Assembly: GCA_017561205.1 (NCBI GenBank)
Contig: JAFZDL010000021.1
Coordinates: forward strand, 1 to 59,361
Source of the DNA: Oscillospiraceae bacterium
GTDB lineage: Bacteria > Bacillota > Clostridia > Oscillospirales > Oscillospiraceae
Direction: 5' to 3'
Length of the DNA: 59,361 nucleotides
Notes under the pieces: model-generated
The model's database searches: none
Told to the model about the DNA's origin: nothing
What the model saw: the letters and a program-made list of their open reading frames with translations, nothing else
Part shown: in pieces, positions 33,354 through 40,752 of the stretch
Layout: every line of letters starts with the position of its first letter
Numbering within the stretch: position 1 is the first letter of the stretch
Made by a program: the position numbers and the translations under genes

Positions 33354-33593
33354 ATGGTTAAAATCAGACTGAGAAGAATGGGTGCAAAGAAGGCTCCTTT
33401 CTACCGTGTCGTTGTTGCTGATGCTCGCTCTCCCCGTGACGGTCGTTGCATCGAAGAGATCGGCACCTACAACCCCCTGACCAATCCTGCTACTATCAAT
33501 GTGGACGCTGAGAAGGTTCAGGCTTGGATCAAGAACGGCGCACAGCCCACCGATACCGTGCGTGGTCTGCTGAAGAAGGCCGGCATCCTGTAA
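33354..33593 (+). CDS. rpsP: 30S ribosomal protein S16
   Basis: A 79-residue protein with the S16 signature: [60 protein letters not shown] precedes the ATG. The 106-base gap after ffh could hold an additional promoter, but none is convincing. Operon order ffh-rpsP-khpA-rimM-trmD is standard for Firmicutes. Confidence 0.98.
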   Translation: MVKIRLRRMGAKKAPFYRVVVADARSPRDGRCIEEIGTYNPLTNPATINVDAEKVQAWIKNGAQPTDTVRGLLKKAGIL

Positions 33594-33613
33594 TTACCCG
33601 AAGGAGTATTCCA

Positions 33614-33844
33614 ATGAAAGAGCTTTTGCTGTATATGGCAAAGAATCTGGTGGACGAGCCTGAGGCAGTTACAGTAACGGAAGTTTCTGATGAGGAAGGC
33701 AAGGTCCTGGAGCTCCGTGTCGCCCCCGGCGATATGGGTAAGGTCATCGGCCGCCAGGGTCGAATTGCTAAGGAAATTCGTACCATTGTGAAAACCGTTG
33801 CCCAGCGCACCGGCGAAAAAGTCACGGTGGAAATCGTGGATTAA
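33614..33844 (+). CDS. khpA: KH-domain RNA-binding protein KhpA
   Basis: A 76-residue single type-II-like KH domain. The ATG at 33614 follows GAAGGAGTATTCCA. VAPGDMGKVIGRQGRIAKEIRTIVKTVA holds the GxxG loop (GRQG) that contacts RNA. KhpA usually pairs with KhpB/Jag in Gram-positives and influences division and small-RNA biology. Lies 20 bases after rpsP. Confidence 0.95.
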   Translation: MKELLLYMAKNLVDEPEAVTVTEVSDEEGKVLELRVAPGDMGKVIGRQGRIAKEIRTIVKTVAQRTGEKVTVEIVD

Positions 33845-33895
33845 TGGCTTATGCGTGACGCTTGGCGCCACGCATTTCCATTTCTTGGAGGAAAT

Positions 33896-34396
33896 ATGAA
33901 GCAGATTTATATTGATGCAGGCGAGATCGTTACCACCCACGGTGTCCGTGGCGAGGTAAAGGTGCTGCCCTGGCTGGACTCAGCCGATATGCTTTGTGAA
34001 TTTGAACGTTGCCGCATTGACGGAAAAGAATATAGAATGGAAAACTGCCGTGTGCAGAAAACCTGTAACTTGGTAAAACTCCAGGGCGTTGACACTATGG
34101 AGGCTGCCCAGGCTATGCGGGGTAAGACCGTACAGCTCTACCGGGAAGATATTGACGAGGATGTGATCTTCGGTGTGGAACTTTTGGACGTAGAGGTATT
34201 CTGTGATGGTAAAAATATCGGTAAGATTACAGAAGTGCTGGACTATCCCGGCAATTCCGTGTATGTGATCGGTGACAATAGAGTGAAGAATCGCTATATG
34301 ATCCCAGCGGTGAAGGAATTTGTCCTGTCCACCGATCTTGATAAAAATGAAATGCAGGTGCGCCTGATTGAGGGGATGGGAACCGATGAGAGTTGA
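33896..34396 (+). CDS. rimM: Ribosome maturation factor RimM
   Basis: A 166-residue protein; the start at 33896 has TTGGAGG directly upstream. AGEIVTTHGVRGEVKVLPWLDSADML is the N-terminal RimM barrel, and GVELLDVEVFCDGKNIGKITEVLDYPGNSVYVI, with MIPAVKEFVLSTDL, the PRC-like C domain. It assists 30S head assembly around S19. It overlaps trmD by 11 bases. Confidence 0.96.
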   Translation: MKQIYIDAGEIVTTHGVRGEVKVLPWLDSADMLCEFERCRIDGKEYRMENCRVQKTCNLVKLQGVDTMEAAQAMRGKTVQLYREDIDEDVIFGVELLDVEVFCDGKNIGKITEVLDYPGNSVYVIGDNRVKNRYMIPAVKEFVLSTDLDKNEMQVRLIEGMGTDES

Positions 34397-35135
34397 TATT
34401 CTGACCCTGTTCCCGGATACCATGCTGGATGTGCTGTCTGACAGTATTTTGGGTCGGGCGCAGGAGCGGGGCATCATCACCATTGATGCACACCAGATCC
34501 GGGACTATACTGCCAATAAGCAGATGCAGGTGGATGACTATCCCTATGGTGGCGGCCGTGGCGCTGTGATGCAGGCAGACCCCTTGTACCGCTGTTGGGA
34601 GGCGGTATGTGATAAGGCTGGTGGCCCGGTGCATACTGTTTACCTTTCTCCCTGTGGGAAGACATTCAAACAGGCTGATGCGATTCGGTTGAGCAAGATG
34701 GAAAATATCATTTTCGTCTGCGGTCATTATGAGGGTATCGACCAGCGCTTCATAGATGAATGTGTGGATGAGGAATTGTCCCTGGGTGATTTTGTGCTGA
34801 CCGGCGGTGAAATCGCTGCCATGGCTATGACCGATGCCATCTGCCGTATGGTGCCCGGCGTGCTGGCAGACCCGGAGTGCTTTGAGGACGAGAGCCATTT
34901 TAACGGTCTTTTGGAGTATCCCCAATACAGCCGGCCCGCTGTGTGGCACGGAAGGGAAGTGCCGGAGATCCTCTTGTCCGGCAACCATGAAAAAGTGGCC
35001 CAGTGGCGCCGTAAACAGGCCCTGCGCCGCACAAGAGAGCGCAGACCCGATATGTATGAAAAGCTTGATTTAACAAGCAAGCAGGATAAAAAGCTTCTGC
35101 AGGAGATGGAAGCAGAAGATGATCAAGAAATATAG
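34386..35135 (+). CDS. trmD: tRNA (guanine37-N1)-methyltransferase
   Basis: A 249-residue SPOUT-class methyltransferase. MRVDILTLFPD, DDYPYGGGRGAVM, FVCGHYEGIDQRFID and LGDFVLTGGEIAAM form the trefoil-knot SAM site, followed by the C-terminal tRNA-binding domain with YSRPAVWHGREVPEILLSGNH. The ATG at 34386 lies inside the rimM end. The expected neighbour rplS is absent; a terminator follows directly. Confidence 0.97.
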   Translation: MRVDILTLFPDTMLDVLSDSILGRAQERGIITIDAHQIRDYTANKQMQVDDYPYGGGRGAVMQADPLYRCWEAVCDKAGGPVHTVYLSPCGKTFKQADAIRLSKMENIIFVCGHYEGIDQRFIDECVDEELSLGDFVLTGGEIAAMAMTDAICRMVPGVLADPECFEDESHFNGLLEYPQYSRPAVWHGREVPEILLSGNHEKVAQWRRKQALRRTRERRPDMYEKLDLTSKQDKKLLQEMEAEDDQEI

Positions 35136-35138
35136 AAT

Positions 35139-35171
35139 CCGCCGCAACCTGTTGGTTGCGGCGGTTTTGTT
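35139..35171 (+). terminator. trmD terminator
   Basis: CCGCCGCAACC, TGTT loop, GGTTGCGGCGG, then TTTTG: an 11-bp GC-rich stem right after trmD. Confidence 0.9.
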
Positions 35172-36916
35172 TAACCCTTATGGTCATAAACTACGATAAC
35201 ACCCATAGTTGTCAAATCACTTACCTGTGAGTTTTTTGTAACACCTGTGCGGGCGACGTTTACCTGGATAAGTCTGGGACAGGTTTTAAGGACCTCTACA
35301 TTGGAGATCGCTCTGTTGTCATCCATATAGACATTATTCAGATAGCTAAATCCCTTCAATGGCTCCAGAGTTTGGATCAGATTGTTGGAACCATCGATAT
35401 TTATCAAAGCGCAGCCGGAACCCCAGTTAGGTAAGGCGGACACTTGATTGCGGGAGAAGTTGAAGTTTGTCAGCTTTTTCAACGCAGACAATTCAGATAT
35501 GTCCGAAATTTTGTTGCTTGAAATATTAAGCACGTCCAATTCGAGATTATTTGCTAAAAGGGAAACAGAAGTAAGCGCATTGTTGGAAGCGTTTAATTCT
35601 ACCAAATGAGAAAGCTCGGCAACACCGGTGAGCTCTGTCAGATTGTTGTTTGCTGCATTCAGCTTTTCCAATCCGGCTACAGTAGAGAGGGGAGCCAACG
35701 AAGCGAGCTCGTTATGGGACACATTTAAATCCTTCAACTTCTTAAGGCCGGACAGCGGCAGCAGGTCCTTCAAAGCGTTGCTGGACAAGTCCAGTTCTTC
35801 AAGATTCAGCAATTTGGAAAGGGGTGCAATATCTCGCAGAGAATTGTTGCTCAAATTCAAATAAGTCAAGCCTGTAGTCTGTTCCAGTCCGGCAGTGGTA
35901 GAAAGACTGCATTTATTCAGCGTCAACCGTTTCAAGGATTTCAGTTGCGCCAGATAGGGAAGCTCTTCAGCCTGAACAGCGGTGTTAGTAATCATAACTT
36001 CTTCCAGGTTGGGAAGCTGGGAGATATGGACTAACTGACCGGTGGGAGCAGCGTCCATTGTAAGGGTCTTCAGGAAGACTAAGTGCTGTAGATCGTCCAG
36101 CTTTTTGACACCTGCAGGAACGGTGAATTCCTGGATTTTCCACAGGTCACTGGTGAACAGTGTCTTTTCTTTGTCAACATTCAGAAGTTCCCGGAAGGTA
36201 CCTTCCATAACGGGATCTACAAACTCTACTTCTTTTACTACACCGCCAACCGTAAATGCGAAAATGGAAACATGACTTGCCAAACCGTTCTCACCAACAG
36301 CAATGGCGTATATCTTGTTTTCGCCGTCTTTCAAGGTAATTCCCTGCCTGTTGTAGAGGTCCGTTTCGGTAGAGGGGAAAGCGCCGTTAGCGTTTACATA
36401 CATAGCTTTTGCCTTGGCGATGATGTCGATGGTAATGTACTGGGTGTAATGAGAACCATCCACAAAGGGATCCGGCGTACAGGTGGGCGCCGCAGGCCGC
36501 AGTTGCTCCAACTGCACTTTGATGTCTTTGTTAGCTACATTGTCAATCATGCGAACAGCGTCCAAGAGTTTGTTCTGCTCAACAAAGAGTTTGGACAGGG
36601 CCATATACAGATCAATGCCGCCGCCGTCAGCGATTGCGGAGGTCAAGGTGTATTCCGCTTTTGTGTAGTTGCCGGAGGTTTTATACTGATTGGAAAGCTC
36701 AATGGCAACAGTATCGTTGTCACCTGCATGCTCGTAGGCACGATTATAGAACCAGGCAGAGGCGGAAATGTTGCCGCTGTCTTCAAAAAAACGGGCGGCC
36801 TTTACAAGAATATCCCGTGTAAACACACGGTCATAGACAAAAAGATACCAGCCTGTGCAGAAGAGAATAGCCACAACCAGCACAAGTGGAATTATAATTC
36901 GAAAAGCTTTTTTCAT
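35171..36916 (-). CDS. Membrane-anchored leucine-rich-repeat protein
   Basis: A 581-residue protein. The start at 36916 has TGGAG six bases upstream. Residues 1-27 form an uncleaved signal anchor. Residues about 35-135 look like TPR-type helices (ARFFEDSGNISASAWFYNRAYEHAGDND). Residues about 140-225 resemble a chitobiase/Fn3-associated beta sandwich (CTPDPFVDGSHYTQYITIDI). From about 300 to the end run roughly eleven 21-22-residue internalin-type leucine-rich repeats, with motifs like LTYLNLSNNSLRDIAPLSKL and LEELDLSSNALKDLLPLSGL. It is probably an exported adhesion or sensing protein. A perfect-consensus promoter drives it. Convergent with trmD; divergent from spoIID. Confidence 0.85.
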   Translation of the reverse strand: MKKAFRIIIPLVLVVAILFCTGWYLFVYDRVFTRDILVKAARFFEDSGNISASAWFYNRAYEHAGDNDTVAIELSNQYKTSGNYTKAEYTLTSAIADGGGIDLYMALSKLFVEQNKLLDAVRMIDNVANKDIKVQLEQLRPAAPTCTPDPFVDGSHYTQYITIDIIAKAKAMYVNANGAFPSTETDLYNRQGITLKDGENKIYAIAVGENGLASHVSIFAFTVGGVVKEVEFVDPVMEGTFRELLNVDKEKTLFTSDLWKIQEFTVPAGVKKLDDLQHLVFLKTLTMDAAPTGQLVHISQLPNLEEVMITNTAVQAEELPYLAQLKSLKRLTLNKCSLSTTAGLEQTTGLTYLNLSNNSLRDIAPLSKLLNLEELDLSSNALKDLLPLSGLKKLKDLNVSHNELASLAPLSTVAGLEKLNAANNNLTELTGVAELSHLVELNASNNALTSVSLLANNLELDVLNISSNKISDISELSALKKLTNFNFSRNQVSALPNWGSGCALINIDGSNNLIQTLEPLKGFSYLNNVYMDDNRAISNVEVLKTCPRLIQVNVARTGVTKNSQVSDLTTMGVIVVYDHKG

Positions 36917-36948
36917 AATATGCTCCATTTCGACAATTTAACAAAATA

Positions 36949-36977
36949 ATTATACTTCTTGCGCTCCTATGTGTCAA
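36949..36977 (-). promoter_or_regulatory. Consensus promoter of the LRR gene
   Basis: Minus strand TTGACA (36977-36972), 17-base spacer, TATAAT (36954-36949): a perfect sigma-A match. Confidence 0.85.
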
Positions 36978-37055
36978 GTGGAACAAATTTCAAAACCCGC
37001 CGCAATTCGTCAGCTTTTTGTGGAGCACGGCGGTACAATAGTCGGGGGTGATAGA

Positions 37056-38024
37056 ATGAAAAATACTGCGAAAGCATGGCTTATGGCCATTGTGCTGGGA
37101 ATACTGTTTCCTAGTCTTCTCTTTTCTGTTAGTGAGAAATTTATATCCCGCGATCAAAAGAAGCCACAGCTTGAAGGTACAGTAGCGGCAACTGAGCCTG
37201 TTCGGAATTCGGATGTTACTGTTTTGATGCCCTATGGGCAGACAGAACTGGATATGAAGACTTATTTGACCGGCGTGCTGTTGGCGGAAATGCCTGTGGA
37301 TTTTTCGGAAGAAGCGCTGAAAGCCCAGGCAGTGGTGTCCAGAACCTATGCGCTCAGACGCAATGCTTTGGGGAACAAACATCCACAGGGTGCGGTGTGT
37401 ACCGAGTCTTCCTGTTGCCAGGCATACAGAGCAATTGAGGATTTCCTCTCCAAAGGCGGTACAGAGGAAATGCTCAAGAAAATATCTAAAGCGGTGGAGT
37501 TTACCGACAACCAAGTGCTGACCTATAACGGTGCATTGATTGAAGCTACATATTTTTCTTGTTCCGGTGGCCGAACGGAGGATGCTGTGGCGGTGTGGGG
37601 AACTGAGATTCCTTATTTGCAGGCTGTGGACAGCCCCGGGGAAGAAAGTGCCACCCATTTTGTAGATACAGTAGAGTTTAAAGCTGCGGAGTTTGCCTCC
37701 TTGCTGGGAATATATCCCCAAGGTCCAGCCCCCAATTGGTTGGGTGCAGTGACTTATACGGATGGCGGCGGAGTTGAAACGATGGTAATTGGTGGCAAGA
37801 CACTTGCCGGTACAGAGATCCGACAGAAATTGGGACTTCGTTCTACTGTGTTTTCTATGTATGCCACAGAGGATAAAATCCACATATCCACCAGAGGTTT
37901 CGGACACCGCGTGGGAATGAGCCAGTACGGGGCGGAAGCGATGGCTGTGCGGGGAAGTGACTATCGAGAAATTCTATCCCATTATTATCCGGGAACGCAG
38001 TTAACGGCCTGCACCCGGAATTGA
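37056..38024 (+). CDS. spoIID: Stage II sporulation protein D (SpoIID/LytB family)
   Basis: A 322-residue membrane-anchored lytic transglycosylase used in forespore engulfment. The ATG at 37056 follows GGGGGTGATAGA. Residues 7-25 are the signal anchor. YLTGVLLAEMPVDFSEEALKAQAVVSRTYAL contains the catalytic Glu78. SSCCQAY, SCSGGRTEDAVAVWG and GFGHRVGMSQYGAEAMA are family motifs. In B. subtilis it acts with SpoIIM and SpoIIP under sigma-E; CGGTACAATA just upstream loosely resembles a sigma-E -10. The metA promoter overlaps its stop. Confidence 0.9.
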   Translation: MKNTAKAWLMAIVLGILFPSLLFSVSEKFISRDQKKPQLEGTVAATEPVRNSDVTVLMPYGQTELDMKTYLTGVLLAEMPVDFSEEALKAQAVVSRTYALRRNALGNKHPQGAVCTESSCCQAYRAIEDFLSKGGTEEMLKKISKAVEFTDNQVLTYNGALIEATYFSCSGGRTEDAVAVWGTEIPYLQAVDSPGEESATHFVDTVEFKAAEFASLLGIYPQGPAPNWLGAVTYTDGGGVETMVIGGKTLAGTEIRQKLGLRSTVFSMYATEDKIHISTRGFGHRVGMSQYGAEAMAVRGSDYREILSHYYPGTQLTACTRN

Positions 38025-38049
38025 CAAAGGGGGGATTCTTTAGTAAAAT
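38021..38049 (+). promoter_or_regulatory. metA promoter
   Basis: TTGACA (38021-38026), 17-base spacer, TAAAAT (38044-38049), overlapping the spoIID stop. An inverted repeat GGGATTCT (38032-38039)/AGAATCCC (38071-38078) flanks the -10 box. The leader is too short for a SAM riboswitch or T-box. Confidence 0.7.
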
Positions 38050-38078
38050 GGAGAAAATACAGAAAGGGGGAGAATCCC

Positions 38079-39005
38079 TTGCCTATTCAAATTCCCAATG
38101 ATCTGCCCGCTGCGGGTATTCTGCAGCAGGAAAATATATTTGTTATGCCCCAGGATCGGGCAATGACACAGGACATTAGACCCTTGGAAATCGTCCTGCT
38201 GAACCTGATGCCCACTAAGATCGTCACCGAGACCCAGCTCAGTCGCCTTTTGGGCAACACACCCTTGCAGGTGCACCTGGAGCTGATGCATATGAAGTCC
38301 CATACCTCCAAGAATACAGCCCAAGAGCATCTTTTGAATTTCTATAAAACATTCGATGAACTGAAGCACCGGAAATTTGACGGTATGGTCATTACCGGCG
38401 CTCCGGTAGAAAATATGCCATTTGAGGATGTGGATTATTGGCAGGAGCTGTGCCAGATTATGCAGTGGTCTACAACCAATGTCCACAGCACTTTCCATAT
38501 TTGCTGGGGCGCCCAGGCCGGCCTTTACTACCACTACGGCATTCCCAAGTATCCTCTGGAAGGTAAAATGTTTGGCGTTTTTGAGCATACCAAGGATTAT
38601 CCCCGTTCCATTCTTTTGCGGGGCTTTGACGATGTTTTCTACGCGCCCCATTCCCGGCATACAACCATTCGCCGTGAAGATATTGAGAAGATTCCGGAAC
38701 TGAAGATCCTTGCTTCCTCGGAGGAGGCAGGCATCTATGCCCTTATGAGCAAGGGCGGCCGGCAGATTTTTGTCACCGGCCATTCCGAATACGACCCGGA
38801 CACCTTGGAGAAGGAGTACCTGCGGGATAAGAACCAGGGCTTGCCTACTGCGGTACCCAAGAATTACTATCCCGGCGACGATGATACCAAGTGTCCGATT
38901 GTTCGATGGAGAGGGCATGCCAACCTGCTGTTCTCCAACTGGTTGAATTATTTCGTTTATCAGACCACACCTTACGATATTATGAGTATCGGCAAAGAAA
39001 ACTAA
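38079..39005 (+). CDS. metA: Homoserine O-acetyltransferase (MetA family)
   Basis: A 308-residue class I glutamine-amidotransferase-fold acyltransferase for methionine synthesis. [33 protein letters not shown] with nucleophile Cys142, and the C-terminal VTGHSEYD are diagnostic. Residue 111 is Glu (TGAPVE), the residue that gives acetyl-CoA specificity in the B. cereus enzyme, whereas E. coli has Gly and uses succinyl-CoA, so acetyl transfer is predicted. It starts with TTG at 38079 after AAAGGGGGAG. Confidence 0.93.
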   Translation: MPIQIPNDLPAAGILQQENIFVMPQDRAMTQDIRPLEIVLLNLMPTKIVTETQLSRLLGNTPLQVHLELMHMKSHTSKNTAQEHLLNFYKTFDELKHRKFDGMVITGAPVENMPFEDVDYWQELCQIMQWSTTNVHSTFHICWGAQAGLYYHYGIPKYPLEGKMFGVFEHTKDYPRSILLRGFDDVFYAPHSRHTTIRREDIEKIPELKILASSEEAGIYALMSKGGRQIFVTGHSEYDPDTLEKEYLRDKNQGLPTAVPKNYYPGDDDTKCPIVRWRGHANLLFSNWLNYFVYQTTPYDIMSIGKEN

Positions 39006-39021
39006 GTTTGGAGGGGTTGCC

Positions 39022-40725
39022 TTGAAGCTGAGAATTAACGGTTATGAAATTAAGCCCCAGCCGGGGCAGACCCTGCTGGAATTGGTGAAAAAACTCGGCT
39101 TGGATAAAGCAGAGCTTTTGTCCAGACCCATTGCGGCGAAGATTGCCGGTGAAGTGTTTAACCTCAATTATGTGCCTGTGCGTATGACGGAGCTGTGCTC
39201 TGAGCGGCCCTCTATCCGTCGGGCAATGGCAGCATCTAATGGTGAGATTCAGTTGCTTTCCTATAGTGACCCCAGTGGTAAGGATGTGTACCGCCGCACT
39301 GTGCAGTTTGTGCTGTTTTTGGCCCTGCAGAATACATATCCGCATATTGCTGCCAAAATGGGCTCTACAGTAGGTCCTGCCCTTATGATCCATTTGTCCT
39401 CCACCGAGGATTTTGACCTGGAAAAATTAAGAGCAGAGATCAAGCGCCTGGTGGAGCTGGATATTCCCTTGATTCGCCGGCGTGTTACTACCCAGACGGC
39501 TATCGAACGCTTTGAAGCTGCGGGAAAAACCGATAAGGCAAGACTTTTGGAGTTTCGCACTGCTGAATATTTTGATGAGTATGCCTATGGGGATTTTTCC
39601 GACTATTACTATGGCGAGTTAGCACCATCCACCGGCTATATGCAGGTTTGGGATGTGCTGCCTGCTGATGGCGGTTTCCTGTTCCTGTATCCAGACGATA
39701 AGAACCCCGGCCAGGTAGCACCCTATGTAGATATGCCTCATTTTCGGGCAGTTACAAATGAGGGCGCCCGCTGGTGTGCACTGATGGAATGTGAGACGGT
39801 TTCCGATCTGAATGACCTGGTGAATACCGGGAAGATCCGGGAATTGATCCGTGTCAACGAAGCCCTCCATGAAAAGGGTTATTCCCAGATCGCGGATATG
39901 GTTTGTCAGCGGGGCGCTAAGGCTGTGATGCTGGCAGGCCCCAGTTCTTCCGGTAAGACTACCTCTGCCAACCGTTTGGCTACCCAGCTCCGCGTCCACG
40001 GCAAAAAGCCCATTTTGATGAGCCTGGATGATTACTATGTGGATCGGGACACGATCCAGCCCGGCCCGGACGGACAGATCGATTTTGAACATATCGATAC
40101 CATCGATACAGACCTGTTCCGAGTCCACCTGCGGCAGCTATTGGCCGGTGAAGAGGTGGAGCTGCCTGTGTTCAATTTTCTTACCGGAAAACGGGAGTGG
40201 AATGGGCATAAGATGCGCCTGTCCCGGGACACGGTGATCATTGTGGAAGGCCTTCACGCGCTCAATCCTGTGCTTTTGCCGGCTGACTTGGATAAAACAC
40301 TGGTGTTTAAGCTTTATGTGAGCGCGTTGCTTCCTCTCAACTTAGATGACCATAACCGTATTCCTTCCAGCTACCTGCGTTTGCTGCGGCGTACGGTTCG
40401 GGATTATGAGAGTCGAGGTTCTTCCGTAGAAAAGACCCTGTCCATGTGGGATTCTGTCCGCAGGGGAGAGGAGCGGTGGATTTTTCCCTACCAAGAAAAT
40501 GCCGATGTGATCTTCAACAGCTCCACCCTTTATGAGTTGGCTGTGCTGAAGAATCACATTTACCCGCTGCTGAACGCGGTGCAGCCGGAGCAAAGTTGTT
40601 ATGAACAGGTTCGGGCTATGGTTAAGATCCTAAACTATGTCCAAGCGGCACAAGTGGAGGATGAGGTCCCGCCCACCAGCCTGGTTCGTGAATTCATTGG
40701 CGGCAACAGTTTCTATCGTAAATAA
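39022..40725 (+). CDS. TGS-domain nucleoside (uridine) kinase
   Basis: A 567-residue fusion. Residues 1-60 are a TGS-like domain (KLRINGYEIKPQPGQTLLEL). Residues about 60-230 resemble the second domain of threonyl-tRNA synthetase. From about 295 a P-loop kinase of the uridine kinase/phosphoribulokinase family carries AGPSSSGKTTSANRL (Walker A), MSLDDYYVDRD and IIVEGLHALNP. Thermotoga has a similar TGS-linked nucleoside kinase. It could salvage uridine/cytidine or respond to tRNA state. It starts with TTG at 39022, five bases after GGAGGGG, and follows metA by 16 bases, so they are likely co-transcribed. Confidence 0.88.
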   Translation: MKLRINGYEIKPQPGQTLLELVKKLGLDKAELLSRPIAAKIAGEVFNLNYVPVRMTELCSERPSIRRAMAASNGEIQLLSYSDPSGKDVYRRTVQFVLFLALQNTYPHIAAKMGSTVGPALMIHLSSTEDFDLEKLRAEIKRLVELDIPLIRRRVTTQTAIERFEAAGKTDKARLLEFRTAEYFDEYAYGDFSDYYYGELAPSTGYMQVWDVLPADGGFLFLYPDDKNPGQVAPYVDMPHFRAVTNEGARWCALMECETVSDLNDLVNTGKIRELIRVNEALHEKGYSQIADMVCQRGAKAVMLAGPSSSGKTTSANRLATQLRVHGKKPILMSLDDYYVDRDTIQPGPDGQIDFEHIDTIDTDLFRVHLRQLLAGEEVELPVFNFLTGKREWNGHKMRLSRDTVIIVEGLHALNPVLLPADLDKTLVFKLYVSALLPLNLDDHNRIPSSYLRLLRRTVRDYESRGSSVEKTLSMWDSVRRGEERWIFPYQENADVIFNSSTLYELAVLKNHIYPLLNAVQPEQSCYEQVRAMVKILNYVQAAQVEDEVPPTSLVREFIGGNSFYRK

Positions 40726-40751
40726 AAGCGAGGGATTTCTCCCTCGCTTTT
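40724..40751. terminator. Bidirectional terminator
   Basis: AAAAGCGAGGGA, TTTC loop, TCCCTCGCTTTT between two convergent genes. Confidence 0.92.
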
Positions 40752-40752
40752 G

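Noticed and set aside
38050..38078. SAM riboswitch or T-box before metA
   Set aside because: The transcript leader is under 30 bases and lacks any conserved motif of these RNAs.
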